The notes under the pieces are model-generated. The model was not told the origin of the DNA. It was given only the letters and a program-made list of their open reading frames with translations, and searched no databases. Shown piece after piece: positions 55,699-64,000 of a DNA stretch of 64,000 nt. The first letter of the stretch is position 1, and the number at the start of each line of letters is the position of its first letter. A program made the position numbers and the translations under genes. The stretch comes from Cyrtodaria siliqua (taxonomy: Eukaryota > Mollusca > Bivalvia > Adapedonta > Hiatellidae): NCBI GenBank assembly GCA_037043455.1, contig JAWPHD010010215.1:32018-96017 (forward strand), given 5' to 3'.

Positions 55699-56464
55699 CA
55701 TATAAACGTATACCCTGATATGACAAGCCACTATGTATACTTTAGTAAGGATGTTGCGAGATGTATGGGAATTGGAGCGGACGATTCAAAAGTTTATATT
55801 CCAGTAATGCACATGTACGTAGTAGACTCTATAGTATTACATTGTTTATAGCATTACGTTTCACTCAATCTATAATATAATTAAAGTGTTACTGTCATTA
55901 AGTAACACATATGAACGACTTTCGGCGAATCCGAGGATGAGACCAGTCGACGTTGGTAACATTAGAACACAATAAATCCAAAAGCGAAATGACATCGAAA
56001 TTAGTCGATCATCCTTGACGCTTGATTGTAAATACAAACGGCTTGACCATTTGTGCAGAAAAAATAAATAAAATTAAATTATTGAAATTATTTAACAGTA
56101 TATTTGACCATCCTCATTTAGTTCGTCGAATGATGAAGGTTTCCTCTTTGTTTATTTATTAATTTATTGTCGTTATGACGTTCTTGCTGAAATTAAAAAA
56201 ATCTGTTCTTTTTAGAGGAACTGTTGTAGGCGTTTGTCTTAAAATCAAGCAAGAGGTGGGGGTGGGGGGAGGGGGGCGGCTTTGGCGGGCATACTCTGGC
56301 CTTCCCTACACTCTGTCAGCTCATTCAGGTGGGGGTAGGACACTGGCCCAACGTGCGAAGTTCTGCCCCATGGCCCAACCTGTTCCTTCCCTTTGAGTTT
56401 ATGACCCACACTTGAAAGCCTTTATTTGCTACCGAGTTGGTTGGTGCATAACTATATTTTGTTT
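55699..56464. other. No recognised feature
   Basis: Includes a G-rich stretch (GGTGGGGGTGGGGGGAGGGG, 56255-56278). No gene or repeat family identified. Confidence 0.35.
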
Positions 56465-56900
56465 GTTAGGGGTTTTACGTCATTTTTCAGCACATTTTAG
56501 GCTATGTATGACGGTCATTTTTAGTGCTTGAGGCAGACCTCCAACTTATTCCTGGGATGAACCAGCACTGTTTACCTCCAGCTATCCGTAAGAATTTAGT
56601 GCCTGAGGCAGACCACCAACATATTCCTGGGATGAACCAGCACTGTATACCTCCAGTTATCCATAATAATCGACTTTTTCTCATTTTCATCATCTTCTGT
56701 AAAAATGTTTTGATGACGTCTTCAAATTTGACGGCCATACTGGTTTAAGTTTAACCAGCACTGTTATACCTCCAGCTATCCGTAAGAATCGACTTTTTCT
56801 CATTAACAAGTCAAGTTACCAATGGGATTCGAACCCGCAGCGCTTAGAGAGAGAAAGTTTTAACGTACCTTTTTTAGCCTCTCGACCACGGAGGTACTAC
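56465..56900 (-). mobile_element. SINE with Leu/Ser-type tRNA head and internal duplication
   Basis: Minus-strand head 56897-56822: CTCCGTGGTCGAGAGGCTAA (box A) and GCGGGTTCGAATCCCATTGG (box B). In the plus reading the body AGGCAGACCTCCAACTTATT, GGGATGAACCAGCACTG, CCTCCAGCTATCCGTAAGAA is present at 56532 and again at 56606, with a third partial piece at 56750. The tail reads inversely as GGGGTTTTACGTCATTTTTC. The tandemly doubled body is unusual. Confidence 0.65.
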
Positions 56901-57576
56901 AAAACGCTGACCGAGATTTCAAACGTCTACTTATATTATATTAGGTATTTCAACGATCTAAACATCTTTAAAATTAAAACAAAACAGAGCTTTGCATTCT
57001 CGAGCTGTATCATTATTTGTCAATCAAAATCGAAAAAAAAGACACCATGTACAATTTAATTGCCTTGCTCCAAAACTGCAAACACCGAGCTGTAGAATTA
57101 AAATATATAAATATTTTCTAGGAGGTGTGAACAAATCGACCGGGATCTTGGAGCATCGTTATTTTGTAGGAAAACAAATCGCAGAACACGCTAGCGGGAT
57201 GACAAAAGGCGATTCACTGAATATCAAACTGTCATTCTTTATCATTCTATTTTCACATATATTGGTTCTAAGTGTGTGATACGCTGACTACGAACCGTCA
57301 TGGGTGCGAAGTAACTCATAAATAATGCATCTATAAATCGTGTATGAAATCTCCGTAGATAATGGGATTCCCATGGGAGCACGTGATCTGGGAATAGTGT
57401 CTGGACATAAGTGTGTGTATATATAGAGAAGGTTAATACAATTAGTAGCAAATGATTATGCCTATTTTTTATGATTTATTTCTCTAAAATACCGGACATC
57501 CGTGAAAGATTCCTACAATATTGCGTCTTGTTGCAAATACTATTAAGCAATACAGAAATTGATTAGACAATAGGGT
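56901..57576. other. No recognised feature
   Basis: A 95-codon frame at 56992-57279 has no recognised family. Confidence 0.35.
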
Positions 57577-57757
57577 TGAAATGAAATGAAATAGGGCTTT
57601 ACGTCCCGTTAACACAGCATATTCGGTTATACTTGGAATGCAGAGGGAGAATAGGTGAAGAATGTAGTTTTCCATCATACTTGCCACCGCCAGGAATTGA
57701 ACCAATGCGGGTCTGACGTATGTAAGGACTTATCCACTGAGCTACAGCGACCGCTAT
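57577..57757 (-). mobile_element. SINE with Arg-like tRNA head
   Basis: Minus strand: GCTGTAGCTCAGTGGATAAG (box A), TACATACGTCAGA (anticodon ACG), TTGGTTCAATTCCTGGCGG (box B), body CTCTGCATTCCAAGTATAAC and tail TTAACGGGACGTAAAGCCC followed by (ATTTC)n. The tail GGGACGTAAA is widespread in mollusc SINE/LINE pairs. Confidence 0.7.
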
Positions 57758-58937
57758 AGGATCTTGAATGTAGTATTTAAAATGGACACATGGCAATCTG
57801 GATTTTTAAAAACTACCGGCGTCTCCTTAGTTTTTCTATATACATTGCATTTGTTCAATCATTAATGTTAATTATAAGAATTGTATATAGTTTTTGCATG
57901 TTACTAACGTCACCAAAATGAATAATATATTCAACCTATGGTAGGATATCGAAATAAATTGATAACTATAAACTGTATTTAAGTATATGCAAGCAGATTT
58001 AAAGCTAAAATGATACTGGATTAATAAATCGAGACGCTAATTTTAATGCTTGATAAAGACTACAAGATTACCATGTGTCCTTTTAAATTTAAATGTTCTA
58101 AGGTGGAACCGTATTGCTCCCCTAGTAATATTTCAAGTGAGTAGAACCATATATATAAAACATGTTCATTACTGTGTTCGTTATAAACATTAAGGTGAAC
58201 ACAGCTACCCGAACAAGAGCCCAACTATCAGGTTTTCAATGTATGGTGTATTTTAAAGTTGTGTCCGGACAACCGCTATACCTATAATGTAAACAAATGC
58301 AATTAAATGAAGGAAAACGTTTCTTCGTTATTCTACAATTAAATATATTATAAATAAGCAACAACTAGTAATGTGCAAAAAAACAAACTCTTCAAACACG
58401 CATAGACTTCCACAAACGCAAGCTTTATGGAAAACCTCACGGGAAGCCCGACGTCAATTTTATCGAAAGAGTTGTTTTGCTTCTGCGTATCAATTCATAT
58501 CTAAATGAAAACTCCCATAATGTGTTTCAGTTTCGTTTTTTTAATGTGCAAAAGAATTGAAATAAACTCAAATTTCCGCAAGGTTTTTATGTTTATGAAA
58601 TGATTTGGTCTGTGTTTTTTTGTTTGAAACATTCAAATGATGTTTAAAGTCTAGCTTGGTTTAAACTTATTTTATTTCCAATATTTATACAATCGGTGAA
58701 AATGTACATAATATAAAATGTGAAAAGTTGCTTATAGAGTTCCTTTCCTAAAGTCTAGCTTTGTATTTGGATTGACATGCACGCGCCTTCGCTGTCGCCT
58801 CCAGTTCCTTTAAACCAAACACGTCACCCTTTGCTTCATATGATGTAAATATCATACAGTGTTACTTTATTGGACAACCAAATGCTGACAGGCATGAACA
58901 AAACAACTGTCTATGATTTCACACAACCTTCTTTTAG
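57758..58937. other. No recognised feature
   Basis: AT-rich, no repeat or coding signal identified. Confidence 0.35.
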
Positions 58938-59150
58938 GCATAAATAACTGGAACACTAAAGTAATTATAAATAACTGGAACACTAAAGTAATTATAAATA
59001 ACTGAAACACTGGAAACTAAAGTAATTATAAATAACTGGAACACCAAAGTAATTATAAATAACTGAAACACTGGAAACTAAAGTAATTATAAATAACTGG
59101 AACACTAAAGTAATTATAAATAACTGGAACACTAAAGTAATTCTGACTAT
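58938..59150 (+). repeat. 27-bp tandem repeat with a 34-bp variant
   Basis: Unit ATAACTGGAACACTAAAGTA-ATTATAA; a longer variant ATAACTGAAACACTGGAAAC appears twice, in alternation with normal units. About seven units. Confidence 0.9.
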
Positions 59151-59814
59151 TAAAAGCCGGTATAAAGGTCGAACAGAGAATCTAGCCTTCGCGGAACACA
59201 GTTACCCCAAAACACATATTCAGAACAAATAATAATATCAAGGAAGTATGCTAGACAACAAACACAGCAGGGTTATCTATAGGGGTACAGCATTGGATGG
59301 TTGGAGGTTTACACCAGATTCAGTAAGCCCTATCTTGCTGAAGCCTTACTCTACTCTTGCTGAAGGCCTACTCCTGCTGAAATTAAAAAAATCCCTGCCA
59401 GACTGTATCCTCTAACACAACTGTATGCAGCAGTAATAGGCAATATAAGTATAACACAACACTGATCATGTATAAATGAATATTAAAAACAAAAGAAAGT
59501 CAAATCAGTTTAATTCAGCTGATACTCGCAGTGCAGATGTACATAAAGCAAAGCAATTTATCTGTCTTTTTCGAATGTGTAGGTACGTGAACATATATAG
59601 TGCAGGACGGTAATTCTGCGCGCCTAAGGTTTTGACGTGTGCATTCAAACGTTCTAGGAAAAACTAAACACATTTTCCTTTTAGGTTTGAATTTACATAC
59701 CACTGCCAAGGTAACTATATTGGTTGAGACAAAATTCATTGACATATTAATGTAATAATTTGTCACTAAAAACTCCACTATATAGCGTGTTTTGGAGCAT
59801 CGACAATGTTCACA
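59151..59814. other. No recognised feature
   Basis: Short words TCTTGCTGAAG repeat three times at 59333-59385. Nothing else identified. Confidence 0.35.
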
Positions 59815-60525
59815 CTTTAACCTGCAACCTAACCTTGGCCATAACTTCAACAGTATTTGACATACGTTCATGAAACTTCACACACATCCTCATCTTAACC
59901 TAAGGAATGCTATTGAACATGACCAATAACTCTGACTTTCATTTTGACAGAGTTATGCCCATTTTCATAAAACTTTAACCTGCAACCTAACCAAGCTCAT
60001 AAATGGCCATAACTTAAGAAGTATTTGACACATGTTCGTGAAACTTCATACACACATATTCATTTACCACAAAGCACTGAATATTGTTACCCACGACAAA
60101 TAACTCTGACTTTCATTTCAGAAGAGTTATGCCTATTTTCATACAACCTAACCAAGCTCATAACTGGCCATAACTTGAAAAATATTTGACCTATGTTCAT
60201 GAAACTTCACACACATATTCGTCTTAACTGAAGAAATGTCGTTACACATGCCCACTAACTCTGACTTTCATTTTGACAGAGTTATGCCCTTTTTCATAAA
60301 AATTTAAACTGCAACATAACCTAGCTCATAACTTGGCAAAATAACGACCTTTGGTCATGAAACGTTATACATTTTTCCTTATCAATTATCCAGAGCAGAT
60401 TTATGCCCTTTTTCATAAACTTTAACACTTAAAAAACACACTTCATAATTCATGAAGGATTGCACCCCGTGTCTTCAAAGATTGCACTTGGTGGCAGGCG
60501 ACACAAGTGTTTTGTGGAACCACCC
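59815..60525 (+). repeat. ~165-bp tandem array, about four units, with palindromic terminus
   Basis: TTTAACCTGCAACCTAACC, GGCCATAACTTCAACAGTAT, TTCATGAAACTTCACACACA, AATAACTCTGACTTTCATTT and ACAGAGTTATGCCC recur from 59815, 59976, 60147 and 60305. It ends GGTGGCAGGCGACACAAGTG, the worn form of the 12715-12745 terminus. Confidence 0.75.
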
Positions 60526-60895
60526 TTATAGTTATACCAACTGGACATGTTGAGTTATCTTTAATATTTTTTTCCAAAATATTTTGATGTTTTTAATCGT
60601 CTGATTGGCTTTTTTGAGGTTAGTGGGTGGACATTTTAACGAAATTACATATTTTACAAATATTCTTGTTGAATTTAGCTTTTTTTAAAAAGTGTATGCG
60701 ATGATGTGGGATAAAAACGCAGGTGCGCAGGTTTAGCCTACACGACTGTGCTGTTGTGAGACCTAACATGGGTGACGTTTTTTGTAATGTTTGTACGTAA
60801 CGTACTTCGTGCAAGCTACATTCCATGTAATCGCCATACGAATTCAGTGTATTTGCCACAACATACATGTATTTGATTTTATACATATATGTAAT
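60526..60895. other. No recognised feature
   Basis: Unassigned sequence between the tandem array and the next hairpin. Confidence 0.35.
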
Positions 60896-61000
60896 ATTTA
60901 TAGCATGATTTTTCGAGTATATGCGATTTATACTGCTTCTCGAGGGCCGCAGGCCCGAGAGTGCAGTATAAATCGCATACGAGAAAAATATGCTATACAT
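60896..61000. repeat. Foldback hairpin with GGGCCGCAGGCCC apex
   Basis: Left arm TATAGCATGATTTTTCGAGT ... GATTTATACTGC pairs with GCAGTATAAATCGCATACGA ... ATATGCTATA; apex CTCGAGGGCCGCAGGCCCGA (60938-60957). Arms of about 45 bp with few mismatches. Confidence 0.85.
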
Positions 61001-62044
61001 GTTTTGTACCAGAGCCATTATCCATCTACGCATGTGCAAGAAGTTTTAGGGCGTTGCAGTTTACAGTAAAATTAACAGCTCGATCCAATCAAGAAATAGC
61101 ATTATCACGCGACATGAGGATGACCCATGTTATGATTATTGTAGCCAATCGCGCGCCTTTGTATATTATTGGGCAAATGCAGTGTCAAGAAGTGCTGTTT
61201 TGGTCATGGTGTAGTCGTTTTGATTGACAGGTTGTGTGTAAATTACAACTGCGCGTGCGTAAAATTGAGTTGACCATGATCTGCCATTTATAGCACGGCT
61301 GAAATATACCGGCATTTATAGCACGGTTTAGGCTCAGACCGTCAGGTTTATCAAAATTATATCATAAGCAAGAACAAAGGACAACAATTAGAGCTATGGT
61401 ACAATTGTTTTTAAGCAATCGAAGTGCTCGTTTAAACATGTTTTCATAAACTGGACTTAACCTTCAAGAATAGCATCAATATTTATGTAAAAGTGAACAG
61501 CGATCAATGTCAATGGACTGCTTTTGTTGTAGTCCGGGATAAATACACGTGTTGATTTCAGCTACCCAATTAGTACTTGATGGCCGGTGAATTCACATGC
61601 CATACATTCCGCCGCTCCTGGCTGGGACAGATACATTTATTATCGCGAGCAGTGTACTCTGGTACTAGCAGAAACATGTGCCATTGGCGGTAAGAACATA
61701 TTTCTCAGTTAATTACGCCGGACAAATACTTCTGTCAAGGCGGACCAACCAACCGCCCGTCCGCATGTCTTGTAAGTTAACTTTGTTGAAAGTCACGTTT
61801 TTTCTCACGGTATGTGCTTGCTGATGATGTATCTCGTCTTTATTTGTGAACCTCACCCCAACCTCGGTCGTCCTCATTTTGGGTGTGTGGAGTCCGCTTT
61901 ATAGATCGATATATTTTCGTTTGAACCGGTGGATGATTATGTCAACAAACAAATTACATTGTGCCTACAGATCAGTAAAAAGTTCATAACAGAATTTATT
62001 ATATAACCTATAAATAGACGCGTTTTCATTGGCTAAAAAGTAAT
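61001..62044. other. No recognised gene; GC slightly raised
   Basis: 61560-61870 is less AT-rich (GCCGCTCCTGGCTGGGACAG, CGCCCGTCCGCATGTCTTG). GTAAG donor-like words occur at 61689 and 61768 but no exon can be supported. CATTTATAGCACGG is repeated at 61286 and 61314. Confidence 0.35.
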
Positions 62045-62321
62045 TTTTTAGAAAAAATATCTAGCGATATTGACCTGTTTTTTTGATATTGACCTGTTTT
62101 TTTGATATTGACCTGTTTTATATAATTGTTTTTTTTGATATTGACCTGTTTTATATAATTGTAAATTGAGGGTTATATAATAAAACAGTTATGGACTTTT
62201 CAGCTGTTATACATGATGTTGATATGCACCAAAAAATCATTATTGACCTCGGCTATCGCCTCGGTCAATAATGATTTTTTTGGTGCATATCACATCATGT
62301 ATAACAGCTGAAAAGTCCATA
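62045..62321. repeat. TATTGACCTG tandem words and foldback hairpin with conserved apex (copy 2)
   Basis: GATATTGACCTGTTTT recurs four times at 62066-62150. The hairpin 62190-62321 has arms of about 58 bp (TATGGACTTTTCAGCTGTTA ... ATGCACCAAAAAATCAT against the right-arm inverse) and apex 62241-62270 containing GACCTCGGCTATCGCCTCGG. Confidence 0.88.
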
Positions 62322-62639
62322 ATTGTATAGTAAACGACATGTATAAACATAAAGGCGCTACTCAGACCAGGTGTTACCATTGATCTATGTTATTTAAATT
62401 CTAAAAAGCAAAAACAAAAGTTATTATTTCCGGCCCCATATAGCGTTAGCCATGTTCGTCTGTCCAAAAGAACCTACGAACCTTACTTGAAGTGTTTTTT
62501 CCTTTGTTTTGGAACAAAAATAATGTCCATGCATTAAGTAAGATACACACTAGGTTAAGGTGGTTGCGGAATAAATTGTTATGGAACGCTATCACTGTCT
62601 GTCGGTGTTTCTTTCTTTGTTATGCCCCGCGTGGTTGCA
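62322..62639. other. No recognised feature
   Basis: Unassigned sequence. Confidence 0.35.
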
Positions 62640-62885
62640 GTGTAGAATACAACCCGCACGCGCCCCCACTTTCATGTTCATTGCTCATTCAAGGTGTTCA
62701 TTATGACACCGCGTATATGGAGTGTCTTCTATAGAATTTGCAGCAACTCTGCAGGTTAGAAGGTTCTAGGCCCATTTTCCATATTTTATCTTGATGTAAA
62801 TGGAGGATGAGCCTGGCATGTTCATTCCTGTTAGGCGCAATATAACCTTTCATGTGTTGGTGCGCTATAAAATCCAATTTAGTTC
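62640..62885 (+). mobile_element. SINE family 2, copy 3
   Basis: GACACCGCGTATATGGAGTG, TTGCAGCAACTCTGCAGG, AGAAGGTTCTAGGCCCATTT, TCTTGATGTAAATGGAGGAT, ATGTTCATTCCTGTTAGGCG, CTTTCATGTGTTGGTGCGCT and an AATTTAGTTC tail. Very similar to 37900-38100. Confidence 0.8.
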
Positions 62886-63395
62886 AGTTCTTTTATACGC
62901 GGTACATATTTCAATATAGGCAGAAAATATTTCAATATATGCAGCGCATATTTCAATATACGCAGCACACATTTCAATACAGGCGGTACATACATTAATA
63001 TTTCAGTATGCAACTTGCATATTTCAATACATGCAACACAATATGCAATGCATACAACCATATATGCAGAACATATAGCCATATATGCAGCAGTGGATAT
63101 AACAATATTGCAGTGCATAACAATATGCAGTACTTTAATATTTCAATACGCAGTGCATATTTCTATACATGCAACAAAATATGCAATGAATAAGCTGCTA
63201 TATGTAATACATTTATTGTTATATGCGCTGCACATATTACTAAATGTACTGCATGTATTGTTATATGCACTGCATATTGGCTAGACTTTATTTCAGACTT
63301 CAAAGTGCAGACTTAGACTTCACACTTCAGAGTTCACATTTCAGACTGCCGAGTTCACACTTGAGACTTCACACTTCAGAGTTCATACACATGAG
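62886..63395 (+). repeat. Two minisatellites: ATGCA/CATATTTCAATA words, then ACTTCACACTTCAGAG words
   Basis: 62886-63285 repeats GCATATTTCAATATATGCAG-type words in both strands' sense, partly palindromic. 63290-63395 repeats AGACTTCACACTTCAGAGTT with a period near 10-22 bp, similar in wording to the foldback arms at 0.7 kb and 4.8 kb. Confidence 0.75.
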
Positions 63396-63399
63396 TTCA

Positions 63400-63857
63400 T
63401 ACGGTGTCAGACCGGTATCTAGGAAGTACTTCCGGGTCGTAGGGTGCTGAAATAGTTCCTTGAAAGAATCCAAAGTTTCTAGTTTGCATGTGTTTTTCCA
63501 AAGATTAGTTTTTATTTCATTGTTAAATCTAACCGGAGGTTAAAGTAGTATGCCTGTTGTCATGAATAGTAAGTATTTTACTGTTTTTGTCAGGATTATT
63601 TCTTTGGAGAGTATGAGCACAGAGGTTAGGCAGAGATGTGGTTTTGACAGATGTTTATTTCAAAATACGCATAGTGTGAATGAATGACGCGAAATGTTGA
63701 AAAACTGAATCGGTGTTTTATTCCAGATATGGGACCATTTGCGAGCCAAGTGTGTGTATTTAAGCGAAAGAATGTTGTGGAACTTGTGACTGATCTCCAA
63801 ATATAGCCTATATTGCATTGTGTTCAATGGGCTGATTTTCACCGGTCTGACACCATA
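63400..63857. mobile_element. ~458-bp MITE-like element
   Basis: TACGGTGTCAGACCGGT at 63400-63416 is the inverse of ACCGGTCTGACACCATA at 63841-63857 with one mismatch. No coding capacity; superfamily not determined. An ACTTC minisatellite abuts its left end. Confidence 0.7.
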
Positions 63858-64000
63858 CATCAATAGGTTATCGCTGTCGTCAATCTTTAGTAGTGTTATT
63901 ATAAGTAGATTTATATTTTATCAATCTCCTTAAAGGGAATGTAGCTCCACAGCCAAACAAACTCTATTACTGAGAGTTCTGAAAAACTAGGAAAAAGGCG

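Noticed and set aside
56992..57279. 95-codon open frame
   Set aside because: No recognised family, no flanking gene structure, chance length in AT-rich DNA.
61560..61870. Host first exon with splice donors (GTAAG at 61689 and 61768)
   Set aside because: No open frame with recognisable protein and no matching acceptor or second exon; donor-like words alone are insufficient.
63660..63863. 67-codon minus-strand open frame
   Set aside because: Its first residues (MYGVRPV) are the translated inverted terminal repeat of the small element at 63400-63857; the rest is unrecognised.

Overview
This window looks like gene-poor, repeat-dense, AT-rich DNA from a lophotrochozoan animal, most likely a bivalve mollusc. 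The evidence is eukaryotic mobile DNA throughout: LINE, Penelope-like and mariner remnants, tRNA-headed SINEs whose 3' part ends in GTTGGTGCG-type tails with (AATC)n or (ATTC)n, and GTCC-rich dispersed repeats with AAGGTCAAGGTCACA-like text that I associate with bivalve genomes. I found no convincing host protein-coding exon. Every recognisable protein belongs to a transposable element, and all of them are broken.

Layout. 0.7-5.1 kb: a minisatellite-armed foldback-like structure enclosing a decayed LINE, a hairpin and the RNase H end of an I/Nimb-type LINE. 5.1-6.1 kb: dispersed repeats. 6.1-10.9 kb: a Penelope-like element (reverse transcriptase plus GIY-YIG endonuclease) between long inverted arms, one arm carrying two later insertions. 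11-14.3 kb: tandem-core repeats, a 25-bp minisatellite and tandem SINE-tail units. 15.2-16.4 kb: the 3' end of a second LINE type. 16.7-18 kb: low-complexity DNA and a foldback hairpin. 18.8-21 kb: a SINE with perfect target duplications and a duplicated ~470-bp sequence. 22.8-25.5 kb: a mariner whose transposase was split near codon 10 by a 1.4-kb microsatellite-filled inverted-repeat element. 25.8-38.6 kb: a multi-level nest of insertions. 39.2-40.1 kb: tetranucleotide arrays inside a SINE-like repeat. 41.5-50.0 kb: a 38-bp satellite array of about 8.5 kb. 52.0-52.6 kb: a non-repetitive block with homeodomain-like and nuclear-receptor-like sites. 53.3-54.3 kb: a 67-bp tandem array. The rest holds SINEs, hairpins, tandem repeats and a small inverted-repeat element.

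The most novel material is the nest at 26.5-37.6 kb. An 11.1-kb element (A) and, inside it, a 5.6-kb element (B) both have long terminal inverted repeats built from arrays of a GTWAC-type motif (for example CGCTAAATGTTACA). Each interrupts an older dispersed repeat that resumes on the far side, with a candidate target duplication (AGTTAC for A, GTACT for B). Element B in turn carries a TTAA-flanked MITE. I recognise neither A nor B as a named superfamily. A second unusual pattern is a set of foldback hairpins with unrelated arms but near-identical apex sequences: the hairpins at 17.9 kb and 62.25 kb share a 30-bp apex with one difference. All identities and alignments were made by eye; no search or computation was run.
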